Shown here one piece after another: positions 25,478 to 33,579 of a stretch of DNA of 64,000 bases. Location: contig NZ_ALBQ01000014.1 in NCBI RefSeq assembly GCF_000282895.1, positions 186,001 to 250,000 on the forward strand. Direction: 5' to 3'. The notes beneath the pieces are model-generated. The model did not search any database, was not told where the DNA came from, and was given only the letters and a program-made list of their open reading frames with translations. Position 1 is the stretch's first letter. Every line of letters begins with the position of its first letter. The DNA comes from Sphingomonas sp. ATCC 31555 (GTDB taxonomy: Bacteria; Pseudomonadota; Alphaproteobacteria; Sphingomonadales; Sphingomonadaceae). Both the position numbers and the translations under genes were made by a program.

Positions 25478-26712
25478 ATAAAACTACGCCCGGACTGGGC
25501 ACCGCTTATCACATGCAGACTCCCGTGCTGCTGGCGCAACCGCTGCTGGAGCGGGTGCTGACGATCTTTTTCGGCATCACCTTCATCGTCGCTGTCGCCT
25601 TCTGCTCGCTGACCCAATATTCCCGCACCACTGCCGCACGTGGCGAGGTGGCGGCGGCGAGCGGTTTCTCCGCGCTTGTCGCGGAACATAGCGGCGTAAT
25701 CGCGGCCATCTTGGTACGGCCTGGGCAACACGTCGCCAAAGGCCAAGCGCTGGCACGCCTTACCCGTCCGCAGATCGTCGTCGCAGGCGGCGACGCGACG
25801 CAGCTTTCCATTCAGCAGAGCACGGCGATGCTGCGCAACATCGACTTGCAACTGTCGGACAACGCGCGCTCGATCGCGGCAAACCAAGCGCAGATCGCAC
25901 AGATCCGTCGCGGCGCCAGTATCTCGACCACCGCCGCGAGCGCGCGCCGCAGCCTGACCGAGCAGCGCAAGCTGGTCGCTCAAAAGCGCCTGGGTGGGCT
26001 GGAGACGCTCGCTTCTGAGGGCTTGGTGACGCAGATGGCGGTTGATCAGGCAAGAGTTCAGTCCATGCAGCTTCTCCAAGAAGCCGCCGACGCGGACATG
26101 ACGATCAACGAGATTGCCAGGGGCCGTGACGAGCGGGTGGGGGCATTGGAGAGCCGAAGCCGCGAACTCTTCCAGGCGGCCATGACGCTTCGGACTCAGC
26201 GGCTGCAGATCGAGCAGCAACTCGTTTCCCTGCAAGTTGGCCAGGAGCAGACAATCGTAGCCCCCGAATCCGGCGTCGTTGTCGCGGTCAATATTCGGAC
26301 GGGCGGGCGCGTGGAGGAGGGGCAACGCATCTTCGCGATAGCGCGGCCGGACGCGACTCTGACAGCTGTGCTCCAAGTTCCTTCGAGGGCGATCGGGTTG
26401 ATCGAACAGGGCCAGCGCGTGTCGCTTAAATACGACGCCTTTCCGTTTCAGACCTACGGGCTGCACTATGGACGGGTCACCCGCGTCGAGGCTGCGTCGC
26501 TAGAAGGCGAACGCCCCGCCACCGAAGAGGCGGAAGCGGACCGCCGCTTCCTGGTTGAGATTAAGCCCGACGACCTGTTCATCACCGCCTATGGGCGGCC
26601 GCGGCCGCTCCGCGTCGGCATGATGCTCACCGCAGACATCGAGGTGGAGCGCCGCAGCATCCTGGCGTGGTGGCTCGCCCCCCTCCTTTCCATAGCCGGA
26701 CGCCTGACATGA
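25474..26712 (+). CDS. HlyD-family membrane fusion protein (peptide export adaptor)
   Basis: 412 residues from a GTG that overlaps the upstream TGA. One N-terminal membrane helix (VLTIFFGITFIVAVAFCSL, about 27-45) is followed by the lipoyl/barrel half (FSALVAEHSGVIAAILVRPGQHVAKGQALARLT), a long alpha-helical hairpin (about 95-255) and the returning half (QTIVAPESGVVVAVNIRTGGRVEEGQRIFAIARPDATL), ending with LRVGMMLTADIEVERRSILAWWLAPLLSI. This is the CvaA/HlyD arrangement linking an inner-membrane ABC exporter to TolC. Confidence 0.92.
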   Translation: MNKTTPGLGTAYHMQTPVLLAQPLLERVLTIFFGITFIVAVAFCSLTQYSRTTAARGEVAAASGFSALVAEHSGVIAAILVRPGQHVAKGQALARLTRPQIVVAGGDATQLSIQQSTAMLRNIDLQLSDNARSIAANQAQIAQIRRGASISTTAASARRSLTEQRKLVAQKRLGGLETLASEGLVTQMAVDQARVQSMQLLQEAADADMTINEIARGRDERVGALESRSRELFQAAMTLRTQRLQIEQQLVSLQVGQEQTIVAPESGVVVAVNIRTGGRVEEGQRIFAIARPDATLTAVLQVPSRAIGLIEQGQRVSLKYDAFPFQTYGLHYGRVTRVEAASLEGERPATEEAEADRRFLVEIKPDDLFITAYGRPRPLRVGMMLTADIEVERRSILAWWLAPLLSIAGRLT

Positions 26713-28856
26713 ACCTCTTTCATACAGGTCGCCGCCGGCTGCCAATGATCCTGCAAGACAGCAACGGCGAATGCGGCCTCGCCTGCCTTGCGATGATCGG
26801 GCAATGGTATGGCCATCGCATGGATCTCACCAACCTGCGGGCGTCGTATCCGACCACCCGTCGCGGTCTTAGTCTTGCCAATCTTGCGATGGTCGCGGAC
26901 CAACTGGGATTCGACGTCCGTGGCTACAAGGTCGATGTGCTCGACGATCTCAAGCGCGTGCGGCTGCCTGCCGTTCTGCACTGGGAGGGCAACCACTTCG
27001 TCGTCTTAAAGCGTGTTCGTGGCCGCCGCTTCGTGATCCATAATCCCGCGGCGGGCGTGCGCACGCTGACGCGCGAGGATGTCGAAGCGAGCTATTCGGG
27101 ATTCGTCCTCGAACTGCAACCGTCCGAGGCGTTCCGGGTGATCGTGAAGGAAAAGCGCTATCCGCTTGCACGCATCCTCGCACTTACCCACGGCTTAAAA
27201 ACGTCGCTCGTACAGATCATCTGCGTCGCGATCATTGCCAGCATGGTATCGATGACGCTGCCGCTGTTCGTCGAAGCTGCGCTCGATTCCGTACTGCCCC
27301 AGAGCGATCTCGATCTGCTTGGCGCGCTCGCCATAGGCCTGTTGCTGGTGTCGTTGACAACCGCGGTGGCCGATTGGCTGAAGAAGCGAATTATCGCCAA
27401 CGCCGGCGGTGCGTTCTTCGCGCAACTGACGCGCAATGCTGTCGGGCAAATGCTAAGGCTTCCCTTGCGCTATTTCGAGGCGAGGCATCCAGGCGATATC
27501 GTTACCCGGCTGGAATCGATAGATTTCATCCGGAACATCGTCACGAACGCCTTTGTGGCCGCAGCAGTGGATTTGGTCATGATCGTCTTCAGTGGAGCGA
27601 TCATGTTTCTGTACGCACCAAAGCTTGCGCTGATCGTTTCCTCGATATTCCTGGTCGTGATCGCGATACGGCTATCACTGTATCCGCGCATGCAGCGGCA
27701 GGGGGCGGTGTCGCTCAAGGCGCGTTCGGAAGAGCGCTCGAAAATGATAGACAGCCTTCGTGCAATCGCCGCGCTGAAGACGGCAAACGCGACGGTTCCA
27801 GCGGCTGCCCGGTGGTATGACAGCTTCGTTCGCTTTGTGAACGCATCGTTCCACATGCAGCTGACGGAGGCGAGCGCCGTATTGCTCGTGGAGATCGTCA
27901 CCGGGATCGGCACTGCAGCGACGCTGTATCTCGGGGTGAGCTCCGTGCTTCAAGCGCAGCTTACCGTGGGCATGCTCTACGCCTTCTTCACGTACCGGAC
28001 AATGTTCTTCGACCGGGTGGACAATCTAGTCACCACCATGACCCAGATCTCGATGCTCGGTGCAAATATGGCGCGCCTTTCCGACTTCCTGGAGATCGAG
28101 CCTGAGCCCGTCAATCGTATGGTGGAACGCCAGATTCGGCGAGGCGTGTCGCTTCGGCAGGCTTCCTATCGGGCCGGCTTTGCGGACAAACCGATCCTGG
28201 ATGCGATCGATCTGGAAGTACCGGCGGGATCTGGCGAGACCATCACGATCCTGGGCCCTTCCGGATCGGGCAAGACGACGCTGCTGAAGGTGATGGCCGG
28301 GCTGTACAAGCCCAGCGACGGCGAAATAGAAGTGGATGGCACACCGCTGCATGCGTGGGGGCTCGCTGCGTATCGCAGGAACATCGGGTTGTTGCTTGGG
28401 GCCGACAAGCTGCTGCATGGCTCGATTGTCGAGAACGTTACGGCGTTTTCGTTCGAACCCGATATCCCAAAGGTCCACGCGGCCCTGCGCCTGGCATGTC
28501 TATCGGAGATCGTGGCCGATCTCCCGCGCAACATCGAAACGGTCGTCAGCGAAGAAAACGGCGTGTTGTCGAGTGGCCAGCGGCGACGCCTGATGCTCGC
28601 CCGTGCGCTCTACAATGATCCGCCGCTCCTGTTGCTGGATGAAATCACCGCCAATCTGGACGACCATACAGCCGGCATGATTCTCAGAAACCTTGTCGCT
28701 CACCCTGCGACGAAGGTGATTACCTCGCACGATCTCCACGTCGTTGCGATGAGCGACCGAGTCTTCCGTATGGAGGCCGGCGTGCTCACGGAAGTGGATA
28801 TCGCGACCATTCGCCCAGTCGCTGCCGGAGAAATGGAGAATCTGCATGAAAAATGA
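26709..28856 (+). CDS. C39-peptidase ABC exporter (bacteriocin/peptide transporter)
   Basis: 715 residues. N-terminal C39 peptidase (1-130): oxyanion Gln16 and Cys22 in LQDSNGECGLACLAMIGQWYG, His96 in HWEGNHFVVLKRV; the third triad position is Asn112 (VIHNPAAG) instead of the usual Asp. Six-helix membrane domain (about 160-440). ATPase domain with ILGPSGSGKTTLLKVMAGL (Walker A), VLSSGQRRRLMLARALYNDPPLLLLDEITANLD (signature and Walker B) and ITSHDLHVV (switch His). It should cut the leader of the upstream GG peptide and export the rest. ATGA overlap with the HlyD gene. Confidence 0.94.
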   Translation: MNLFHTGRRRLPMILQDSNGECGLACLAMIGQWYGHRMDLTNLRASYPTTRRGLSLANLAMVADQLGFDVRGYKVDVLDDLKRVRLPAVLHWEGNHFVVLKRVRGRRFVIHNPAAGVRTLTREDVEASYSGFVLELQPSEAFRVIVKEKRYPLARILALTHGLKTSLVQIICVAIIASMVSMTLPLFVEAALDSVLPQSDLDLLGALAIGLLLVSLTTAVADWLKKRIIANAGGAFFAQLTRNAVGQMLRLPLRYFEARHPGDIVTRLESIDFIRNIVTNAFVAAAVDLVMIVFSGAIMFLYAPKLALIVSSIFLVVIAIRLSLYPRMQRQGAVSLKARSEERSKMIDSLRAIAALKTANATVPAAARWYDSFVRFVNASFHMQLTEASAVLLVEIVTGIGTAATLYLGVSSVLQAQLTVGMLYAFFTYRTMFFDRVDNLVTTMTQISMLGANMARLSDFLEIEPEPVNRMVERQIRRGVSLRQASYRAGFADKPILDAIDLEVPAGSGETITILGPSGSGKTTLLKVMAGLYKPSDGEIEVDGTPLHAWGLAAYRRNIGLLLGADKLLHGSIVENVTAFSFEPDIPKVHAALRLACLSEIVADLPRNIETVVSEENGVLSSGQRRRLMLARALYNDPPLLLLDEITANLDDHTAGMILRNLVAHPATKVITSHDLHVVAMSDRVFRMEAGVLTEVDIATIRPVAAGEMENLHEK

Positions 28857-29115
28857 TGTCATCATTGCGGACATCGCTGTGATGCTTCGTAATATAAAGC
28901 GCGATGATAACTTGGAAATAGGACCGAATACGCAGATATCGATGCTTGGAATTGACTCATTGGACTTCGTAGATTTGATGTTCATGATCGAAGAGCGATA
29001 CGATATTTTAGTTGAGTTTAATGCGAACACGGACGGAACGTTCCCGTTCGATACGGTTGGGTGTGCGGCGGACGCGGTGCGACTGCTGATTGAGCAGAAG
29101 CACCAAACGGCATGA
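28846..29115 (+). CDS. dedicated acyl carrier protein
   Basis: 89 residues with the phosphopantetheine site Ser38 in QISMLGIDSLDFVDLMFMIEERYDI, the core helix of ACPs. It overlaps the exporter gene by 11 nt and the ketoacyl synthase gene by 4 nt. Base use is clearly more AT-rich than its neighbours (runs such as AGTTGAGTTTAATGCG), a sign of different ancestry. Not the housekeeping AcpP, judging by context and divergent sequence. It probably carries the acyl chain used by the ketoacyl synthase and perhaps the acyltransferase in this operon. Confidence 0.88.
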   Translation: MKNDVIIADIAVMLRNIKRDDNLEIGPNTQISMLGIDSLDFVDLMFMIEERYDILVEFNANTDGTFPFDTVGCAADAVRLLIEQKHQTA

Positions 29116-30317
29116 GGCGTGTAGCCATCACCGGAGCGGGCATGATCTCGCCCGGGGGACGGACGCTGGCGGAGAGCTGGCATGCGGTTCGGGAGGGGCG
29201 GTGGCTGTTGCGGCCTGCTTCCGCCGGATATGCGGATACCGCAGATCTGCTAGTTGCCGAGGTTCGCGATTTCGATGCGGAGGCGCATTTCGAACGGCGT
29301 CAGCTGACGACCCTTGATCTGGTGGCGCAATTTGCGGTGATCGCAGCGCGAGAGGCGGTGGCGATGGCCGGGATCGACATCGCCCACACACCCGCCGAGC
29401 GCACGCGGTGCATCGTCGGCTCGGGCACCGGGGGAGAGCGGACCCACGACGAGGCCTCGCGTAGAGTATATGGCGAAGGGGCCGCGCGGCTACATCCGAT
29501 GACCGTACCTCGAATCATGTTGAGCGGCGCGGCGAGCCATGTCGCTCTCGATAGGAAGATCATGGGCGGAGTTTTCGCGGTCAGTTCCGCCTGTGCCTCG
29601 GCGGCGCATGCCGTGGGGCAGGCATTCGCCGATATCCGTTCCGGCACCGTCGATGTCGCGATCGCGGGTGGCAGCGAAGCGTGCCTCTCGCACGGGTGCA
29701 TGAAAGGATGGCAGGCGCTGCATATCCTCTCCGATAACGGATGTCGTCCCTTCTCGCTCGGCCGGCGTGGCGTCGTTCTCGGCGAAGGGGCCGCGATGTT
29801 CGTATTAGAAGCCTATGACATCGCGGCTGCGCGCGGAGCGGATATCCTGGCCGAACTGATCGGCTTCGGCATGAGTTCCGATGCCGGGTCGATCACCGCG
29901 CCCGACGCGGGCGGCATGGCTCGAGCGATGATAGGTGCACTCGGCGATGCGGGGATTTCCGCCGATGCCGTCGATCACGTCAATGCGCATGGCACTGGGA
30001 CGCAGGCGAATGACGTTACCGAGTGCGCCGCGCTTCACCTCGTCTTCGGCGATCGTCTTCCCCGCATCCCAGTCACTGCCAACAAATCGGTTCTGGGGCA
30101 CGCGCTAGGCGCTTCGGGGGCCTTCGAACTGGCGATGTCGGTGATGAGCCTTCGCGAGCAGATCCTACCGTGTACGGCGCATTTCGAGACGCCGGATCCG
30201 GCCTGCCCGATTGATTGCATCCCGCACGCCTCGCGTGATGCCGATGTGTCGACGATCTTGTCGAACAGCTTCGCGTTCGGAGGCCTAAACGCATCGCTGC
30301 TGGTGCAGCGTGTCTGA
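29112..30317 (+). CDS. beta-ketoacyl-ACP synthase (KAS II / FabF-like)
   Basis: 401 residues, thiolase fold. Catalytic residues are visible: Cys161 in AVSSACASAAHAVGQ, His293 in VNAHGTGTQANDVTE, Lys325 and His330 in ANKSVLGHALGASGAFELA; NSFAFGGLNASLLV closes the protein. So it should be an active condensing enzyme rather than a chain-length factor. No ketoreductase or dehydratase accompanies it, so reduction would rely on the cell's fatty-acid enzymes. Its coupling to a peptide exporter and ACP is unusual. Confidence 0.9.
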   Translation: MRRVAITGAGMISPGGRTLAESWHAVREGRWLLRPASAGYADTADLLVAEVRDFDAEAHFERRQLTTLDLVAQFAVIAAREAVAMAGIDIAHTPAERTRCIVGSGTGGERTHDEASRRVYGEGAARLHPMTVPRIMLSGAASHVALDRKIMGGVFAVSSACASAAHAVGQAFADIRSGTVDVAIAGGSEACLSHGCMKGWQALHILSDNGCRPFSLGRRGVVLGEGAAMFVLEAYDIAAARGADILAELIGFGMSSDAGSITAPDAGGMARAMIGALGDAGISADAVDHVNAHGTGTQANDVTECAALHLVFGDRLPRIPVTANKSVLGHALGASGAFELAMSVMSLREQILPCTAHFETPDPACPIDCIPHASRDADVSTILSNSFAFGGLNASLLVQRV

Positions 30318-30879
30318 TCCGCTCGGTCACTTCGTCCGCGCTTGCCAGGCTATCAATCCTGCCGCTGCGGCCGCCGGCTTTCCGCCGTTCGCGGCTGCCT
30401 TCCAGAACGAAACGCCGCTGAATAGCGGTCCCTATATTTTCGATCTCGCCGCCTTCGGTGCCACGTTCGGCACCAGCGCGCATCGGATTGCGATCCTTGC
30501 CGATGCGCAGGCAGCGCTCGACGCGCTTCGAAGCGAAGGAATGGGCTGGCACCTGTTACTAGTGGGAGGCAGTTTCATTCGGGAGGGTGAATCTCCCTCC
30601 GATCTTGATGCGCTGGTCGTCTATTCGCTTGCATCGACGGACGTGGCAGATGTCGAGCGAGCGATACACGCCATACGCTCTCATCTGCGGCGCTTTTCAA
30701 AAGTGGATTTCAAGTTCTGTCCGGTAGATGTTGAGCCGATTATATTGGTGAAGCGACTTTTATTCTTCTCCAACGTGTTTGGGTACGACAAGGATTTGCA
30801 TACGCTGTCGCGTGGTAGCGTGATGGTGGTGCCCAATGATGTTGCGGACGACATGGCGAAAGGAGGCCGCTCAAGATGA
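30310..30879 (+). CDS. nucleotidyltransferase-fold protein (first of two paralogues)
   Basis: 189 residues. LLLVGGSFIREGESPSDLDALVVYSL matches the nucleotidyltransferase pattern hG[GS]X9-13DhDh (Asp98, Asp100), and VDFKF later could give the third acidic residue. It resembles DUF6932-type proteins. An N-terminal 80-residue extension includes PYIFDLAAFGATFG. Overlaps the synthase gene (8 nt) and the next paralogue (4 nt), so it belongs to the operon. Role unknown; it could transfer a nucleotide to a protein or peptide, or be an immunity factor. Confidence 0.72.
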   Translation: MSDPLGHFVRACQAINPAAAAAGFPPFAAAFQNETPLNSGPYIFDLAAFGATFGTSAHRIAILADAQAALDALRSEGMGWHLLLVGGSFIREGESPSDLDALVVYSLASTDVADVERAIHAIRSHLRRFSKVDFKFCPVDVEPIILVKRLLFFSNVFGYDKDLHTLSRGSVMVVPNDVADDMAKGGRSR

Positions 30880-31376
30880 CCGATAGCATCACGGCGATGC
30901 GCGCGACGTCGCGCAGACAGGATACTTCCGGCCCTGCTATGTTGCTCGATCCTATCGACGCTCCTCTCGTCACTCGCAGCAGCCCGCACCTGATGCGGCT
31001 CGACGCGTTCAAAGCGCGGTTTTGCGCCGCGCCGAAACGGCAGCAACTCTGGACGTCGATGATCAGCGAGTTGCACTTCATGCGGTCTCAAGGAGTCCCT
31101 CCCATGTGCCTATTGATCGGGGGTAGCTTTGTTGGTGACGGGGAAAGTCCGAATGATCTGGACGCGCTAGTCGTGTATCGACTCGCGCCGGACGCTCGGC
31201 CCGACGCGATTGATGTTTTGCTACGACGCCGGCGGGAAGGGCTCGACCTACGCTTTGTCGCGGGGGATGCAGGTCCCGTCCCGCTAATCAAAATGTCGTG
31301 CTTCTTTCACACACTTTATCAATCCCGCGATCGCGGCGGAGACCAGGCGAGTTACCTTATCGTCTTGCAGGACTGA
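30876..31376 (+). CDS. nucleotidyltransferase-fold protein (second paralogue)
   Basis: 166 residues. CLLIGGSFVGDGESPNDLDALVVYRLAPDA repeats the GGS-X9-DLDA motif of the preceding product, and EGLDLRFVAGDAG corresponds to its VDFKF strand; then VPLIKMSCFFHTLYQSRDRGG parallels VEPIILVKRLLFFSNVFGYDKD. Similarity over about 100 residues shows duplication within the cluster; N-terminal parts differ. ATGA overlap with the first copy. Confidence 0.7.
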   Translation: MTDSITAMRATSRRQDTSGPAMLLDPIDAPLVTRSSPHLMRLDAFKARFCAAPKRQQLWTSMISELHFMRSQGVPPMCLLIGGSFVGDGESPNDLDALVVYRLAPDARPDAIDVLLRRRREGLDLRFVAGDAGPVPLIKMSCFFHTLYQSRDRGGDQASYLIVLQD

Positions 31377-31380
31377 GTCG

Positions 31381-32226
31381 ATGCTCCGAAGATCCTGGCG
31401 GCGCTATGGAGCGTTCGCTACCCTCGGGCCACTTACGGTTCTTTTGACCTCCTGCGTCGGCGCCTCGCTGATTCGCAGCCATGTCTATTTCCCGGATCCG
31501 CTGCCGGCGGAACTGGATTGGCAGGGGGTGCCGCCGCCGCTGCCAATGAGGGTACAGACTGAGGATGGCCTCACCATCGAGGGGTATCGCTGGCCCGCAA
31601 CCACGGCTTCATTCGCGACGCTGATCTTTTTCCATGGCAACGCCGGGAACCGCTACACGGCGGCTGCCATGGCTGCCCCGCTGCGACGTCCCGACGTGGA
31701 GATCATCGTCGCATCCTATCGCGGCTATGGGGGTAATCCTGGTCGCCCCAGCGAGGCTGGCCTCTATCGCGATGGTGCTGCCTTTCTGCGCGCGGCGCGC
31801 TTGGGTACGCCGAAACACCTGTACCTCTTCGGCTTTTCCCTAGGTGCGAGCGTGGCGTTGCGTCTTGCGGCGGACCAGCCCGTGGATGGTGTCGTGACAC
31901 TTGGGGCCTTCTCTTCCCTGGCAAGTGTGGCGCCCTGGTGGGCGGGGCCCTTTCTTCCGGATCGGTTTGATAATGTTTCCGCTGCACGGCGGCTTCGCAC
32001 GTCACTCCTGATCCTTCACGGTTCCCGCGACGAAACGATTCCCATCGCCGAAGCGTCCAAGATCGGAAGGGCGGCCAGCCCGCCGCCGCAGATCATCATT
32101 CTGCGCGACGCCCCACACCGGATACGACTAGACCCGATCGCACGGATGATCTGGGATCAGTTGATCCATATAGCGCGACATCAGCCGGCTGCCGCGATCG
32201 CGATGGACGGCGTCCATCAAGACTAA
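31381..32226 (+). CDS. alpha/beta hydrolase lipoprotein
   Basis: 281 residues with a lipoprotein-type N-terminus (LTVLLTSC, Cys25) and an alpha/beta-hydrolase core: LIFFHGNAGNRYTAAAM (oxyanion HGN), VASYRGYGGNPGRPSEAGLYRDG, the nucleophile elbow LFGFSLGASVALRLAA (Ser), LILHGSRDETIPIAEA (Asp) and DAPHRIRLDP (His). It resembles the ABHD13/BEM46-type envelope hydrolases. It starts 5 nt after the previous stop, at the end of the operon. A lipoprotein hydrolase in this position could trim an acyl or ester group (inference). Confidence 0.85.
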   Translation: MLRRSWRRYGAFATLGPLTVLLTSCVGASLIRSHVYFPDPLPAELDWQGVPPPLPMRVQTEDGLTIEGYRWPATTASFATLIFFHGNAGNRYTAAAMAAPLRRPDVEIIVASYRGYGGNPGRPSEAGLYRDGAAFLRAARLGTPKHLYLFGFSLGASVALRLAADQPVDGVVTLGAFSSLASVAPWWAGPFLPDRFDNVSAARRLRTSLLILHGSRDETIPIAEASKIGRAASPPPQIIILRDAPHRIRLDPIARMIWDQLIHIARHQPAAAIAMDGVHQD

Positions 32227-32253
32227 CGTGCTGCGGCATGGTTGCACCCGAAT

Positions 32254-32718
32254 TTACTTTTGAGAGACATGGTGACTTTGTCGATGTCCGCCTTCCGCCG
32301 GCAAGCGCTCGAAGACTTCATACTGCAGCAGCATGGTCATCACGCCCATGCCACGATCCGTCAGCTGAATCAGGGACCGCCGTGCATCGGTCGCGTCGTC
32401 AACTTTGCCCACCAGTCCCGCCTCGACCAAGCAATCCAGACGCCGGAGCGCGGTCGAGACGGAAGCGCATGCCGCCAGGCAGAGGTTCTTAACCGGTGTG
32501 GGCCGACCCTCCGCTTCCGCGATGAACAACTCCAGCAGCATGTCCCATGCAGGCTCGCCGAACATGTCCTTAACGAGGACGTCCCGCTGCCGCCGCATCG
32601 CATATTGCCGCCGTGCGTGATGGACCAAGCGAAGCGATATGCCGCGTGGGCCAACTTCGCGATCGAGCACTTTATAGACAGCGCTCTCCAACTGATCGAG
32701 CGCAGACCGCACCGTCAA
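32254..32718 (-). CDS. MarR-like winged-helix regulator (paralogue of 23488-24114)
   Basis: 154 residues from a TTG whose last bases overlap the upstream stop (TTGA); GTG at 32712 and ATG at 32598 are alternatives, while the long frame up to 32910 overlaps the membrane-protein gene. The winged helix reads FGEPAWDMLLELFIAEAEGRPTPVKNLCLAACASVSTALRRLDCLVEAGLVGKVDDATDARRSLIQLTDRG, alignable with the regulator at the start of the cluster. It converges on the lipoprotein hydrolase gene. Confidence 0.75.
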   Translation of the reverse strand: MTVRSALDQLESAVYKVLDREVGPRGISLRLVHHARRQYAMRRQRDVLVKDMFGEPAWDMLLELFIAEAEGRPTPVKNLCLAACASVSTALRRLDCLVEAGLVGKVDDATDARRSLIQLTDRGMGVMTMLLQYEVFERLPAEGGHRQSHHVSQK

Positions 32719-33158
32719 ATAGTTGTGAGTCTCCCCGAGTTCAGCCTTCGCTGGCGTGATAGGGCACCGAAGATAATGAGCACCATGATTGGATAAGCCC
32801 AGAACCCCTGGAACAAGATGTAGATCTGCAGAGTCTGACTCAATCCCATCACAACGACGCAGTGGCTGCAAACTGCTATGAGATGAAAGGCTGTTGCCCA
32901 TAATGGCCAAAACCTCCTTGATTTAAGCGCGAGACATAGAAAAGCAATAAGTGCTAGTATATCGACGGCGATTAGCCCCGACCTGTAGCTGTTCCATTCA
33001 AACAGCATTGGTATCTCGATAAAAATGGTGGCCAGAGACGCCGTCAGGACGATCATCGTCCCAAGCCGTTCGCTCCGGCCACCAAAAGCCATTCCCAACA
33101 CCGTCGTGGCGATCAGGAACGCTGCATAGATTACGCGCAATGCTAGGAAAAAGGTCAT
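32715..33158 (-). CDS. small integral membrane protein
   Basis: 147 residues with about four to five membrane helices (FFLALRVIYAAFLIATTVLGMAFG, TMIVLTASLATIFIEIPMLF, LIAVDILALIAFLCLAL, LWATAFHLIAVCSHCVVVMGLS, ILFQGFWAYPIMVLIIFGALS). No family recognised. Being coupled to the regulator and inside the peptide cluster it could be an immunity or sensor protein; that is a guess from context. Confidence 0.75.
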   Translation of the reverse strand: MTFFLALRVIYAAFLIATTVLGMAFGGRSERLGTMIVLTASLATIFIEIPMLFEWNSYRSGLIAVDILALIAFLCLALKSRRFWPLWATAFHLIAVCSHCVVVMGLSQTLQIYILFQGFWAYPIMVLIIFGALSRQRRLNSGRLTTI

Positions 33159-33188
33159 GCCGTTGGCGAGCTGTCGTCGGTTGGCAGA

Positions 33189-33539
33189 TCAGCTAACGCG
33201 CCGCAGGGGCGTGACATGCGCGCCCAGGATCTTCTTGGCGTCCTTGTCGCTCAGGCCCCCGAAATCCTCTTCGGCAGAAACTGCGATTCCTTTAATATCG
33301 TTGAGTACGTCATGTGCCTCGAGAAGCGCGCGCCGACTTGCGGTCTGTTGGCTTATGGTCTTCGCCAGCGCTTCCACCGCTCCATGGCCGATGCAGGCGC
33401 CGGCTCTTAGCTGAAGCCGCGCGTCCAATGCGGTCGCTAGGAGGCGCGCCGTGCTGGCGATGGCGAGATCGTTCGCCCGTTCGGATTCCCACATCTGTTC
33501 CGCAACGTTCATGGCAATGGCTCGGCGTTCACGACGCAT
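33189..33539 (-). CDS. hypothetical protein
   Basis: 116 residues from the ATG at 33539, which has GGGGGA 6 nt upstream. Sequence is helical and charged: NVAEQMWESERANDLAIASTARLLATALDARLQL, then AVEALAKTISQQTASRRALLEAHDVLNDI and a C-terminal DFGGLSDKDAKKILGAH. No signal or membrane segment and no recognised family. It lies between the membrane-protein gene and the anchored LuxR-type gene on the same strand. Confidence 0.65.
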   Translation of the reverse strand: MRRERRAIAMNVAEQMWESERANDLAIASTARLLATALDARLQLRAGACIGHGAVEALAKTISQQTASRRALLEAHDVLNDIKGIAVSAEEDFGGLSDKDAKKILGAHVTPLRRVS

Positions 33540-33579
33540 CTTTATTCCCCCGTTCATCAGGTTGCCGTCTGGATGAGGG

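Noticed and set aside
32719..32910. N-terminal extension of the second winged-helix gene
   Set aside because: It overlaps the convincing membrane-protein gene on the same strand by almost 200 nt and its translation is not protein-like; a TTG/GTG near 32712-32718 is preferred.
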